Shown here one piece after another: positions 1 through 8,260 of a stretch of 64,000 nt of DNA. A model generated the notes under the pieces. That model was given only the letters and a program-made list of their open reading frames with translations. It was not told the origin of the DNA and made no database searches. The stretch is from Fibrobacter sp. UBA4309. Lineage in GTDB: Bacteria > Fibrobacterota > Fibrobacteria > Fibrobacterales > Fibrobacteraceae. A program made the position numbers and the translations under genes. The number at the start of each line of letters is the position of its first letter. Position 1 is the first letter of the stretch. The stretch lies in the NCBI RefSeq assembly GCF_002395745.1, contig NZ_DGUN01000049.1:180689-244688 (forward strand), given 5' to 3'.

Positions 1-2
1 AG

Positions 3-944
3 TTCACGCTGCACCCGAAATGCAAAGGCAACGAACCGTTACAGCAGACCAAGGTCCAGACATCCCCCGTCTACACGTTCCTCTCCCGCCCCATGCTCGA
101 CCTGTTCCGCTGCAGGTCCGGCTACAAGTTCAAGGCACTCGGCGCCAAGGACGAAGAAATTTCCGAAGATCTCTGCAGTGTGTTCAAGCACAGGGCCACG
201 TTGCTCGCCAAGATCGTAGAAACCTATCCGGAACTCAGGGCCATCCAGTACTCCGCAAGCGCAGAAGCCACCGGCAGCGGCAAGGCCGTGGATGAAACCA
301 TCGCCGTGTTCCCGTACGGCAAGTACCAGAAGAGCATCAACTGGAACAGCAAGATTGGCGATGTCGGATTTTCCCAGAAGATTTCGGGTATCCCGGTCGC
401 TATCGACACCGCTATCCGCGTCCTCGCCGTCACGCGCACCCGCACCGACAGCCTGGACTACCTTGAATTCCACCCGAAGGGACTGCAGTTCTTCGGCAAC
501 TGGAACGTATGTATCGAGAATCCCGCGAACCCCGCCCCGCTGTACTGGCTCGGCGAGACGAGCCGCGACTGGTTCATCTTCAGCAAGCAGACCGGCGGTA
601 AAAAGCGCTGCGCCAGCGTGAACGAGCTCCGCGACATTGCCAACATCAATAACGAAGAAGGCCCCACGCTCGGATTCCCCTACTGGTCAGACGCATTCAT
701 CAACGGCCTCAGCCAGCCTGTCCTGAAGATTCCGGTAATGTTCCGCTACGACGGTGTCGCCGACGGCAACGCCATTACCGTGAAGGCCGGCAAGAAATGG
801 ATTGCCGCCGAATACGATTCCGAACCGCGAGAAATCATCCTGTACGGCGAAGACCTGCCTGAATCCGGAGAGAACATCACGATCCAGATCGTAGACGAGG
901 CCAAGCATAAGGTCAGCTACGACGTCACCATCCCGGGGATGTGA
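3..944 (+). CDS. Hypothetical protein, 5' end outside window
   Basis: The reading frame is open from the first bases of the window, so the true start lies upstream; an internal ATG at position 93 is not a credible start because coding sequence continues before it. About 313 residues are visible. The last ~75 residues look beta-rich, with alternating hydrophobic residues and a terminal stretch like an Ig-like or carbohydrate-associated domain (around ITVKAGKKWIAAEYD). No signal peptide can be judged without the N-terminus. I do not recognise the family. The stop is 7 nt from the 3' end of a convergent deacetylase-like gene. Confidence 0.75.
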   Translation, partial: FTLHPKCKGNEPLQQTKVQTSPVYTFLSRPMLDLFRCRSGYKFKALGAKDEEISEDLCSVFKHRATLLAKIVETYPELRAIQYSASAEATGSGKAVDETIAVFPYGKYQKSINWNSKIGDVGFSQKISGIPVAIDTAIRVLAVTRTRTDSLDYLEFHPKGLQFFGNWNVCIENPANPAPLYWLGETSRDWFIFSKQTGGKKRCASVNELRDIANINNEEGPTLGFPYWSDAFINGLSQPVLKIPVMFRYDGVADGNAITVKAGKKWIAAEYDSEPREIILYGEDLPESGENITIQIVDEAKHKVSYDVTIPGM

Positions 945-951
945 TTTTCTT

Positions 952-1659
952 TTATAGTTCCCTGTAAAGGGAAAGCCTTCTCCCGCTCCCGAGTGCGGAG
1001 CGCAAAAGATTGCGTACGGATTTTTCCCGATTAGGGAAATCGACCGGATGGAGCGCAATGCGCGGAAGCCCAAAAGGTATTTGCAAGATGAACTCGCCGA
1101 ACTTGAACGCGGGTTTCATCAAGAAGTCCGGGATACCGGCAAAGCTCGTGACAGGGGACGCATAGCGCCTGCCACGCACCGTCAAGATAGAGAAACGGTC
1201 TTCGTAGAGTAGCCCCTGAGCGCGGACCTGCCTGGGCAGGAACTTGTTGCTGTACCATGTGGGCGGCACAAAGGCGACCGGGTCGATGTCAATCAGGTTT
1301 TTCCAAGCAGAGATTCCCTGCTGCAGAAGGCGGCTCGACTCGTACTGGCAGAGTCCGGCAAACTCGGCTTCCCCATGGGTGAGGTTCATGCCGATGAGCC
1401 CCATGTAGTTACGACCCTGGCTGAATTCCGCCTTGTGCTTGTAGCCGTGGAGCGCAAGCTCGAAGCCTTCCGACTGCAATCGGGCAAGCGTTTCGCGGAA
1501 TTCCTGTACCGCCTCGGGAGAGGCCTGTTCCGTATCCGGAATGATCAATACGCTAAAAGGCGCACCGACCAGGTCCTTGAGATTTTCAATGACCGGAGTC
1601 ACCTTCTGGAAGTTCCAGACACTGAAATCGTGAAAACAGAGGAGGAATTTGCGAGCCAT
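952..1659 (-). CDS. Polysaccharide deacetylase-like protein (DUF2334 type)
   Basis: A 235-residue protein that looks like a cytoplasmic NodB-fold or DUF2334 deacetylase. It opens with MARKFLLCFHDFSVWN, where the H-D pair resembles the first metal-binding motif, and has LALHGYKHKAEF near residue 71, resembling the HxxxH metal-binding motif. A late IALHPVDF segment supplies another candidate histidine. There is no signal peptide. I chose the ATG at 1659 because the longer frame (to 1713) adds a non-conserved leader; a TATATT box ends about 6 nt upstream of this ATG. The likely substrate is an N-acetylated sugar or glycan, but this is inferred from the fold only. Confidence 0.7.
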   Translation of the reverse strand: MARKFLLCFHDFSVWNFQKVTPVIENLKDLVGAPFSVLIIPDTEQASPEAVQEFRETLARLQSEGFELALHGYKHKAEFSQGRNYMGLIGMNLTHGEAEFAGLCQYESSRLLQQGISAWKNLIDIDPVAFVPPTWYSNKFLPRQVRAQGLLYEDRFSILTVRGRRYASPVTSFAGIPDFLMKPAFKFGEFILQIPFGLPRIALHPVDFPNREKSVRNLLRSALGSGRRLSLYREL

Positions 1660-1692
1660 GTGATTAATATAGTAATAGAAATTAAAGCCTAG

Positions 1693-1745
1693 ATGGCGGG
1701 TCAAGCCCGCCATGACGTCATTCCGGCCTCCGAGCCGGAATCTAA
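1693..1745. repeat. Two adjacent intergenic palindromes
   Basis: Between the divergent deacetylase and uppP genes lie two hairpins. One has perfect 8-bp arms, ATGGCGGG/CCCGCCAT, at 1693-1713. The other has arms ATTCCGGC/GCCGGAAT at 1720-1741. The second is an inverted copy of the element found inside coding sequences at 12505-12535 and 36077-36107. Confidence 0.7.
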
Positions 1746-1783
1746 GAACTATTTTTTTTCAACTAAATTCTATCTTTCCCGTC

Positions 1784-2632
1784 ATGATTGAATCCATCAT
1801 CTTGGGCCTGTTGCAGGGCCTCGCCGAATTTCTCCCCATCTCCAGCTCCGGACACCTCGTTCTGGGGCACGAACTTTTAGGCATGAACGAAGCGGGCATG
1901 TTCTTCGACATCATGCTCCACGCCGGGACACTGCTTTCCATTTTCGTGGTGTTCCACAAGAAGATTACCGACATCATCGTGGGCTGCATTCGCCGCGACC
2001 GCGACCAGCTCCGCGAAGCGGGCTACATCATTCTGGCGAGCATTCCGACGGCTTTGATTGGACTCGGTTTCAAGGATATACTCGAAGGCCTTTTCGAAAA
2101 CCCGCGCGCCGTGTGCGTCGCCGAACTCTTTACGGGCTTGCTCCTGTTTACCTCGCAGTGGGGCGCTACCGGAGCCAAGCATCCGGATAATGAAGGCGTC
2201 AAGATGAACTGGTGGCGCGCCCTCGTGACCGGTACGGTACAGGGCATCGCCTGCATCCCGGGCATCAGCCGCAGCGGCTCTACCATCAGCGCCATGATGT
2301 TCATGGGCGTGAACCGCAAGTACGCGGGCGAATTCAGTTTCCTCATGAGCATCCCCGCCGTGGGCGGCGCCGCACTCCTCGACTGCATCAAGTGGGCCAA
2401 ATGCCAGAGCGTCGAGAAAGTCGCCCAGATGGCCTTGGAAAACCCCGAGAAGGCGGCCAAGTGCGCCGATGCAGGTTCCTTCACACCGGAACTCCTGGTG
2501 GGCATGGTTGTCGCCTTCATCTTCGGCATCATCGCCCTCAAGTGGCTCATGAACTTCGTGCAGAAGGGCAAGTTCCAGCACTTCGCCTGGTACGTGTGGG
2601 CCGTCGGCATCCTCGGACTGATTTTCCTCTAA
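1784..2632 (+). CDS. uppP: Undecaprenyl-diphosphatase (UppP/BacA)
   Basis: An integral membrane phosphatase that recycles undecaprenyl pyrophosphate to undecaprenyl phosphate, the lipid carrier for peptidoglycan and O-antigen; it also confers bacitracin tolerance. The 282-residue length fits the family. The signature LPISSSGHL lies near residue 20 and the second conserved motif PGISRSGSTI in the middle, and hydrophobic helices run throughout. The start MIESIILGLLQG matches family N-termini; a longer frame from 1712 would add 24 non-family residues. A TATCTTTC box ends 5 nt before the ATG and no Shine-Dalgarno is visible, so a leaderless transcript is likely. Confidence 0.95.
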   Translation: MIESIILGLLQGLAEFLPISSSGHLVLGHELLGMNEAGMFFDIMLHAGTLLSIFVVFHKKITDIIVGCIRRDRDQLREAGYIILASIPTALIGLGFKDILEGLFENPRAVCVAELFTGLLLFTSQWGATGAKHPDNEGVKMNWWRALVTGTVQGIACIPGISRSGSTISAMMFMGVNRKYAGEFSFLMSIPAVGGAALLDCIKWAKCQSVEKVAQMALENPEKAAKCADAGSFTPELLVGMVVAFIFGIIALKWLMNFVQKGKFQHFAWYVWAVGILGLIFL

Positions 2633-2641
2633 TAGAGCCTG

Positions 2642-2657
2642 TTGGCACGGTTCTTGC
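2642..2657 (+). promoter_or_regulatory. Candidate sigma-54 promoter upstream of htpG
   Basis: TTGGCACGGTTCTTGC matches the sigma-54 -24/-12 consensus (TGGCACG-N4-TTGC) with the invariant GG and GC separated by 10 nt. It would start transcription near 2669, leaving a leader of about 186 nt before htpG. That leader contains the small hairpins GGGGC/GCCCC and GCAC/GTGC but no open frame. I cannot tell from this window whether the organism has RpoN. Confidence 0.5.
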
Positions 2658-2854
2658 GATATACTCCGCGAAAACATAGCGGAGACGCATCTTTTGTTTC
2701 ATTTTGAAACATCATACGGCTTTGCTGCTTGAAAATAAAACATCAAGCCTTCGCGAATAGAGCTTTAAGCTGCCCAAACCTCAAAGGGGCAAAGCCCCGA
2801 CCCCAAAGCGCAGCGACCTCAAAGCACGAAGTGCGACCCAAATAGGAGATCTAT

Positions 2855-4741
2855 ATGGCAACAGAGAAGATGGAATTCCAGACCGAAGTTCGCGACATGC
2901 TGAACTTGATGATCAACTCCCTTTACAGCAACAAGGAAATCTTCCTCCGCGAACTCGTCTCGAACGCGGCGGACGCGCTGGACAAGCGCCGTTTCCTTTC
3001 GCTTTCTAACGCCGACCTGCTTCCGCAGGGCACACAGCTCCGCATCGATATCTCGGTGAACAAGGAAGGCAAGCGCATCGTTGTCGAAGACAACGGTATC
3101 GGCATGAACAAGGAAGACTTGATCAACTGCCTCGGAACCATCGCCCGTAGCGGCACCAAGAACTTCATCAAGAATTTGAAGGAAGGCGACAAGGGCAGTG
3201 TCGATCTCATCGGCCAGTTCGGCGTGGGCTTCTACTCCGTGTTCATGGTCGCAAAGAAGGTCGAAGTGTTGACCTTGAAGGCTGGCGAAACTCAGGGTTA
3301 CCTGTGGTCTTCCGAAGGCACGGGTGAATTTGAAATTTCTGAAGCCCCGCGCGACAAGGTGGGCACCAAGATCACTTTGTACCTGAAGGACGACGAGGAT
3401 GCTGAAGATTTCGCGAGCGAATGGAAGATCAAGGACATCGTCCAGAAGTACAGCGGCTTCGTGAGCTACGGCATCTACTTCCACCCGGAACCGATCAAGA
3501 ACGACAAGGGCGAACTGGAAGAAAAGCCCGAAGAACGCCTGAACGAAAAGCAGGCATTGTGGCGCCAGAGCGAAAAGGAAGTCACCGAAGAACAGTACAA
3601 GGACTTCTACAACGTCATCAGCCACGAAGCCGACGAACCGGCCGCCTGGAGCCACAGCCACGCCGAAGGTTCCCAGGAATTCTGGAGCCTCGTGTACATC
3701 CCGAGCAAGGCTCCGTTCAACATCTGGCACAACGACGCTTTGCACGGCCTCAAGCTCTACGTGAAGAAGGTCTTTATCATGGACGACTGCAAGGACCTGC
3801 TGCCGCCTTGGCTCCGCTTTGTGCGCGGCGTGGTAGATAGCGAAGACTTGCCGCTGAACGTGTCCCGTGAAATCTTGCAGAACAACAAGATTATCACCAA
3901 CATTCGTAAGCACGTCATCAAGAAGGTGCTCGACACCTTGCAGAACATGGCCGACAAGGATGCCGCGAAGTACAACGCCTGGTGGCGCGAACTCGGCATG
4001 GTGCTGAAGGAAGGCTTCTACATGAACTGGGAACATCTTGACGAACTCAAGAAGTTGCTCCGTTTCGAAAGCACCAAGACTGAAGGCGACGCTCTCGTGG
4101 GCCTCGACGAATACGTGAAGCGCATGCCGGAAGGCCAGAAGGAAATCTACTACCTCATCGGCGACAAGAATGCCGTGAAGTCTAACCCGATGCTCGAAGC
4201 TTTCAAGGCCAAGGGCTACGAGGTGTTGCTCATGAGCGACGGCATCGACGAGTTCATGATGTCTAGCCTCACCGAATTCGGCGACAAGAAGTTCCACGAC
4301 ATCGCCCGCGGCGACGTGGACTTCGAAAAGACCGAAGACGAAAAGAAGGCCGAAGAAGCCAACAAGGGCATCTTCAAGGGACTCTGCGAAAACCTGCAGA
4401 AGGTCTTGGACGAAGACATCAAGGAAGTCCGCGTGTCTAGCCGCCTGAAGGATAGCCCCTGCTGCCTCGTCACGAGCGAAGACGCCATGAGCGCCCAGAT
4501 GGAACGCATGATGAAGGCGATGGGCCAGAAGAACTTGCCGAAGAGCAAGCGCATCCTGGAAATCAACCCGACGCACCCGATTTGCGAAATGCTCAAGAAG
4601 AAGGTCGAAGCCAAGGAAGATTTGGGTGACTGGCCGAAGGCCCTCTACGGTCAGGCATTGCTTGCCGAAGGTTCTCCGCTCCCGAACCCGGCTGAGTATG
4701 TTGCAGCAATTACCAAGTTGTTGACAGCATCCGTCAAATAA
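2855..4741 (+). CDS. htpG: Molecular chaperone HtpG (Hsp90)
   Basis: ATP-dependent cytosolic chaperone of the Hsp90 family, acting as a homodimer on late folding intermediates. 628 residues is the usual bacterial length. The N-terminal GHKL ATPase signatures are visible: ELVSNAADALDK (residues 33-44), the DNGIGM motif (79-84) and GQFGVGFYSVF (120-130). The middle domain contains the conserved SREILQNNKI. The start has a good Shine-Dalgarno (AGGAG) 7-8 nt upstream. A perfect hairpin terminator follows, and no co-chaperone gene is adjacent. Confidence 0.98.
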   Translation: MATEKMEFQTEVRDMLNLMINSLYSNKEIFLRELVSNAADALDKRRFLSLSNADLLPQGTQLRIDISVNKEGKRIVVEDNGIGMNKEDLINCLGTIARSGTKNFIKNLKEGDKGSVDLIGQFGVGFYSVFMVAKKVEVLTLKAGETQGYLWSSEGTGEFEISEAPRDKVGTKITLYLKDDEDAEDFASEWKIKDIVQKYSGFVSYGIYFHPEPIKNDKGELEEKPEERLNEKQALWRQSEKEVTEEQYKDFYNVISHEADEPAAWSHSHAEGSQEFWSLVYIPSKAPFNIWHNDALHGLKLYVKKVFIMDDCKDLLPPWLRFVRGVVDSEDLPLNVSREILQNNKIITNIRKHVIKKVLDTLQNMADKDAAKYNAWWRELGMVLKEGFYMNWEHLDELKKLLRFESTKTEGDALVGLDEYVKRMPEGQKEIYYLIGDKNAVKSNPMLEAFKAKGYEVLLMSDGIDEFMMSSLTEFGDKKFHDIARGDVDFEKTEDEKKAEEANKGIFKGLCENLQKVLDEDIKEVRVSSRLKDSPCCLVTSEDAMSAQMERMMKAMGQKNLPKSKRILEINPTHPICEMLKKKVEAKEDLGDWPKALYGQALLAEGSPLPNPAEYVAAITKLLTASVK

Positions 4742-4768
4742 ACAAATCTTACCCCCTAAAAAAAACAC

Positions 4769-4796
4769 AACACCCGCGAAAGGCTTCGCGGGTGTT
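4769..4796. terminator. Intrinsic terminator after htpG
   Basis: A perfect 12-bp stem (AACACCCGCGAA/TTCGCGGGTGTT) with a 4-nt loop, preceded by an A-run and followed by a short T-run. It ends the htpG transcript and precedes the zinc locus. Confidence 0.85.
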
Positions 4797-4823
4797 TCGC
4801 ATTGACGGATTACCATTTTTTAC

Positions 4824-4855
4824 TATATTTGAATTTGCGAATGATTTGCAAATTC
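4824..4855 (+). promoter_or_regulatory. Promoter box and candidate zinc-regulator operator
   Basis: A TATATTTG -10 type box at 4824-4831 is followed at once by an interrupted perfect palindrome: GAATTTGC (4831-4838), a 9-nt spacer, GCAAATTC (4848-4855). Its position across the expected transcription start, in front of a Fur-family gene and a zinc transporter, is that of a repressor operator. TTGACG at 4803 is a possible -35, but the spacing to the box is only 15 nt. Confidence 0.5.
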
Positions 4856-4893
4856 GTTCCGGCAGGGACGGTCCGGGGCATTATAGAGGCAAT

Positions 4894-5295
4894 ATGGAAT
4901 ACAAAACCCAAACACGACAGATTATCATGGATTACATGGTCGAAAATCCCGACCGCATTTTCAAGGCGTCCGACATCGCCCAAAATCTGCCCTCCGTTTC
5001 GTTGAGTACCATCTATAGGAACCTCTCCCGCCTCGAAAAAGCAGGCATCGTACAGATTGTAGGAGCCGAAGAGAACAAGGAACTCCAGTACCGCTACACC
5101 GGCCCGAGCAAGTGCCAGGCAAAAATGCACCTCGTCTGCAAGATTTGCGGCAAGTTTTTCCATCTCGACGGTCCCGCGCTCAAGATGCTCCAGCTCTCGG
5201 TCATGCGCGTCAAGGGCTTTGAACTGGACCAGCAGCAATCGGTTCTACTCGGGCGCTGTGCCGGCTGTTCACGGAGGCGCATGCGTCATGGCTAA
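4894..5295 (+). CDS. Fur-family metal-responsive repressor (Zur-like)
   Basis: A 133-residue Fur-family protein: an N-terminal winged helix (SLSTIYRNLSRLEKAGIV, about residues 35-52) followed by a metal-binding dimerisation half with the pairs CKIC and CAGC that normally hold structural zinc. Because znuACB-like genes follow 39 nt downstream, a zinc-uptake regulator is more likely than an iron Fur; this is inferred from context. The ATG at 4894 follows an AGAGG Shine-Dalgarno and matches the compact start of the family; the longer frame from 4792 runs back through the promoter region. It probably represses itself and the transporter through the 4831-4855 palindrome. Confidence 0.88.
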   Translation: MEYKTQTRQIIMDYMVENPDRIFKASDIAQNLPSVSLSTIYRNLSRLEKAGIVQIVGAEENKELQYRYTGPSKCQAKMHLVCKICGKFFHLDGPALKMLQLSVMRVKGFELDQQQSVLLGRCAGCSRRRMRHG

Positions 5296-5334
5296 GGCTC
5301 TACTGCAGTCTATCATTTTTGACAAGGATCTTTC

Positions 5335-6393
5335 ATGAAAAAGTTTTCATTCTATGCGACATTGATTTTTTTGATGACCTTTATGCTGACCGCATGTGAA
5401 ACGGAATCCGGCAAAAAAGATTCCTCCACAGGAAAGGTGTCTATCGTAACGACCATCTATCCGCAATACGACTGGATCAAGAACATCTTGGGCGAATACA
5501 GCGACAAGGTGGACCTGAAGTTGCTTATCAAGAACGGAACGGACTTGCACAGCTACAAGACTTCGGCGCAGGATATCGCGGCTATCGCGAAAGCCGACAT
5601 GGTCGTATATGTGGGCGGAGAATCCGACGACTGGATTAAAAAGGCGCTGGAAGCCACCCCTAAGGCAGGCCGCATCCAGGTCAACCTGATGGATGTCCTC
5701 GGCGACCGCGTCAAGGAAGAAGAAATCGTGGAAGGCATGCAGGTAGAGGAAGAGACGAAAGACGAAAGACGAAAGACGAAAGAAAACGCAGAAGAGCACC
5801 ATGAGCATGCCGAGGAACACGAGCATGAGCATCACGAGCACGCCGAAGCGCCCGAAAACGATGAACACATCTGGCTCTCGCTGAAAAATGCGCAAATCCT
5901 GGTAAAGAGCCTCGCTGAATCCGTCGCGAAGATCGATACCGCGAATGCGCCCGTGTACAGGGCAAACGCAATTCTCTACGCCTCCAAGCTTCACGACCTT
6001 GACTGGGCTTACGATTCCACGGTTTCGTACGCCTCGCAAAAGACAGTCCTATTCGGTGACCGATTCCCGTTTCGTTATCTGGTGGACGATTATGGTATTA
6101 AGTATTATGCCGCGTTTGTTGGCTGTTCCGCCGAAAGCGAGGCGAGTTTCGAGACGGTCGCGTTCCTCGCGGGAATGATGGACTCCCTTTCGCTGCCGGT
6201 AATCTTCACGATTGACGGAAGCCATACTAAAGTCGCACGGGCTATCCTCAATGCGAGCAAGAACTCGAAGAATGCGCCGGTGCTGGAACTCAATTCCATG
6301 CAGTCGGTGACCGACGAGCAGATACAATCCGGGATAGATTACCTTTCCATAATGAAATCAAATCTTATAACACTGAAAAAAGGGTTGAAGTAA
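5335..6393 (+). CDS. znuA: Zinc ABC transporter substrate-binding lipoprotein (ZnuA-like)
   Basis: Cluster A-I metal-binding protein (ZnuA/TroA family), 352 residues, capturing Zn2+ (possibly Mn2+) in the periplasm for the downstream ATPase and permease. It has a lipoprotein signal with lipobox LTAC around residue 21. Family ligand motifs include DLHSYKTSAQDI and, after a long His/Glu-rich loop (about residues 155-180), DEHIWLSLKNAQ. Odd point: just before the His-rich loop the gene contains four tandem GACGAAA heptamers that encode a charged stretch around TKDERRKTKE; the same heptamer is an intergenic repeat elsewhere in this window. The unit length of 7 means that gain or loss of one copy would shift frame. 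Confidence 0.92.
   Translation: MKKFSFYATLIFLMTFMLTACETESGKKDSSTGKVSIVTTIYPQYDWIKNILGEYSDKVDLKLLIKNGTDLHSYKTSAQDIAAIAKADMVVYVGGESDDWIKKALEATPKAGRIQVNLMDVLGDRVKEEEIVEGMQVEEETKDERRKTKENAEEHHEHAEEHEHEHHEHAEAPENDEHIWLSLKNAQILVKSLAESVAKIDTANAPVYRANAILYASKLHDLDWAYDSTVSYASQKTVLFGDRFPFRYLVDDYGIKYYAAFVGCSAESEASFETVAFLAGMMDSLSLPVIFTIDGSHTKVARAILNASKNSKNAPVLELNSMQSVTDEQIQSGIDYLSIMKSNLITLKKGLK
5754..5781 (+). repeat. Intragenic (GACGAAA)4 heptamer array
   Basis: Four perfect head-to-tail copies of GACGAAA inside the znuA-like gene. Related copies occur between genes near 11410, 11484, 25350, 54390, 60431 and 62061. Confidence 0.9.
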
Positions 6394-6398
6394 GCGGT

Positions 6399-7055
6399 AT
6401 GAACGAACTGATTCCCCTGATAACATGTCGCCAGCTGACTCTCGGGTACGGGAACAAGGACATCGTCCGTGACCTGGATTACGACGTCAACGTGGGTGAC
6501 TACCTCTGCATCATCGGACGCAACGGCTCCGGAAAAACGACGTTCCTCCGCGGACTCTCCGGACTTCTCTCGCCGAAATCGGGCGATATCGAGCTCTGCG
6601 AAGGACTGAAGCGCAGTGAAATCGGTTACCTTCCGCAGATGACGTTGGTCCAGAGGGATTTCCCCGCATCGGTGGAAGAAATCGTTCTTTCTGCATTCCA
6701 GGGCAAGCACCGCCTGCTCCCGTTTTACGGGCGGGCCCGGCGGGAGCGCGCCATGGAATGCATGGCGCTCACCCGCACCGAAAGCTTGCGCAAGTCGTGC
6801 TTCCGCGAGCTTTCGGGAGGTCAAAAGCAGCGCGTGCTTTTGGCCCGGGCCCTCTGCGCCGCCGAACGCTTACTGCTCCTCGATGAACCGGTGACGGGCC
6901 TCGACCCCGAATCTTCGGAAACGATGTACCGCGCCTTCAAGGACTTGCACAAGAAAGGGATGACCATCGTCATGGTGACCCACGACGTGGACGCCGCGCT
7001 GGACAATGCCACCCGCGTGATGAACTTCGACCAGATTTCTGTGAAGGGGAAATAA
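6399..7055 (+). CDS. znuC: Zinc ABC transporter ATP-binding protein (ZnuC-like)
   Basis: ATPase subunit of the metal importer, 218 residues. Walker A is GRNGSGKT (residues 40-47), the ABC signature LSGGQ (138-142) and Walker B LLLLDEP (158-164), followed by a D-loop and the switch histidine in MVTHD. It starts 5 nt after the substrate-binding gene and ends 2 nt before the permease gene, so the three are almost certainly translated from one mRNA. It lacks the C-terminal extension of enterobacterial ZnuC. Confidence 0.95.
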   Translation: MNELIPLITCRQLTLGYGNKDIVRDLDYDVNVGDYLCIIGRNGSGKTTFLRGLSGLLSPKSGDIELCEGLKRSEIGYLPQMTLVQRDFPASVEEIVLSAFQGKHRLLPFYGRARRERAMECMALTRTESLRKSCFRELSGGQKQRVLLARALCAAERLLLLDEPVTGLDPESSETMYRAFKDLHKKGMTIVMVTHDVDAALDNATRVMNFDQISVKGK

Positions 7056-7057
7056 CC

Positions 7058-7909
7058 ATGCCCGAACTCATCGAAAAACTCTCGTTCTACCTGGAATTCC
7101 CCTTCGTACGCTATGCGATTATCGTCGGCGTACTCGTTTCTCTCTGTTCTTCGCTTTTGGGCGTGACGCTCGTACTCAAGCGCTATTCCTACATCGGCGA
7201 CGGCCTTTCGCACGTGGCCTTCGGCGCCCTCGCCATCGCATCGGTATTGAAGCTCACGAACAACATGTTCCTCATCTTGCCCGTGACCATCGCCGTAGCG
7301 ATACTCCTGCTCTGCACCGGGAAAGACTCCCGCATCAAGGGAGATGCCGCGGTCGCCATGGTATCGGTCGGCGCGCTCGCCATCGGCTACCTGCTGATGA
7401 ACATCTTCTCAACCTCGGCGAACATCTCTGGCGACGTGTGTACCACGCTTTTCGGCTCCACGTCCATCCTCACGCTGAAACAGGAAGAAGTCTACCTGTG
7501 CGTGGTCCTTTCGGGAATCGTCCTCTTTTCCTTCATCCTCTTTTACAACAAAATCTTTTCCATCACCTTCGACGAAAACTTTGCGCGGGCCACAGGCGTC
7601 AACACCACCGCCTTCAACCTGCTGATTGCGGTCATCGTGGCAACGATTATCGTACTCGCCATGAACCTGGTGGGCGCCCTCCTGGTATCGGCACTGGTCG
7701 TATTCCCGGCACTTTCGGCCATGCGCGTATTCAAGAGTTTCTTCTCCGTGACCGTGGCAGCCGCAACCATATCGGTCCTATGCTCGCTTATCGGCATCGT
7801 CATCGCGATTCTCGCCGGCACCCCCGTGGGTTCAACCATCGTGGCTGCGGATATCGTAATTTTCGGTCTATTCTACCTGATAGGTGTTGCACGAAACGGC
7901 GGCAACTAA
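7058..7909 (+). CDS. znuB: Zinc ABC transporter permease (ZnuB-like)
   Basis: Inner-membrane permease of the ABC-3 family, 283 residues with about eight hydrophobic helices. The family segment LSHVAFGALAIA lies near residue 50, and VSALVVFPALSAM near residue 215. It forms the channel for metal delivered by the ZnuA-like lipoprotein and powered by the ZnuC-like ATPase. The gene follows the ATPase gene by 2 nt; the next reading frame downstream is a frameshifted small gene. Confidence 0.95.
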   Translation: MPELIEKLSFYLEFPFVRYAIIVGVLVSLCSSLLGVTLVLKRYSYIGDGLSHVAFGALAIASVLKLTNNMFLILPVTIAVAILLLCTGKDSRIKGDAAVAMVSVGALAIGYLLMNIFSTSANISGDVCTTLFGSTSILTLKQEEVYLCVVLSGIVLFSFILFYNKIFSITFDENFARATGVNTTAFNLLIAVIVATIIVLAMNLVGALLVSALVVFPALSAMRVFKSFFSVTVAAATISVLCSLIGIVIAILAGTPVGSTIVAADIVIFGLFYLIGVARNGGN

Positions 7910-7910
7910 T

Positions 7911-8124
7911 TTGTCCAAACATTTCAAGAAAATTGCAATCGCATTCATTGCCGTACTCCTGCTCGCAGGGGCTAGCTTTCGAACTTGCCAAGGAACGCAA
8001 GTTCCCTGATGAATTCCCGAAGGAAGGGGCTTCTATCACCATCAGCGACGAGTTCGACCTTATCAAAGAAGAAGACGAAGGCTCCTACCCCATCATCCGC
8101 AATGCAAAAATGTCAAACGAGTAA
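7911..8124 (+). pseudogene. Frameshifted small membrane-anchored protein downstream of znuB
   Basis: A TTG one base after the znuB stop opens a frame that reads MSKHFKKIAIAFIAVLLLAG, a positively charged start plus a membrane helix or signal peptide. It then stops within 15 codons. The +1 frame continues sensibly from the same spot as FELAKERKFPDEFPKEG and ends at 8124 with a normal stop. Removing one G from the GGGG run at 7968-7971 would join the halves into a 70-residue protein. Either the gene is broken, the run is a slippage site, or the base is a sequencing error. The function is unknown; its place in the operon suggests a link to metal uptake. Confidence 0.55.
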
Positions 8125-8141
8125 TTATTTACTAAAAAACT

Positions 8142-8250
8142 GGATAAGCGTTATCCAGAACGTTGGATAATCAAGCAAGACAAGGCGCGAGCCTCCGTAG
8201 CGTACTAAAGCGTACGTAAGGAGGCGAGCAACGCAGTATTACGCCGATTA
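8142..8250. repeat. Intergenic hairpin-rich repeat
   Basis: Contains a perfect 7-bp hairpin (TGGATAA/TTATCCA at 8142-8158). This is followed by a longer imperfect palindrome around GCCTCCGTAGCGTAC / GCGTACGTAAGGAGGC (about 8180-8227) ending in GCGAGCAACGC. It lies between convergent genes and may terminate both, but it has the look of a dispersed repeat. No coding potential seen. Confidence 0.55.
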
Positions 8251-8260
8251 GCGAACGTTC

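Noticed and set aside
2819..4816. A 665-codon open frame antisense to htpG
   Set aside because: htpG matches Hsp90 along its whole length. The antisense frame is a by-product of codon usage, with a low-complexity His/Val/Phe/Leu composition and no ribosome-binding site.
5800..5870. His/Glu-rich tandem-like region of the znuA gene as a repeat array
   Set aside because: The codons vary and the region is the normal His-rich metal loop of ZnuA proteins; only the heptamer just before it is a true repeat.
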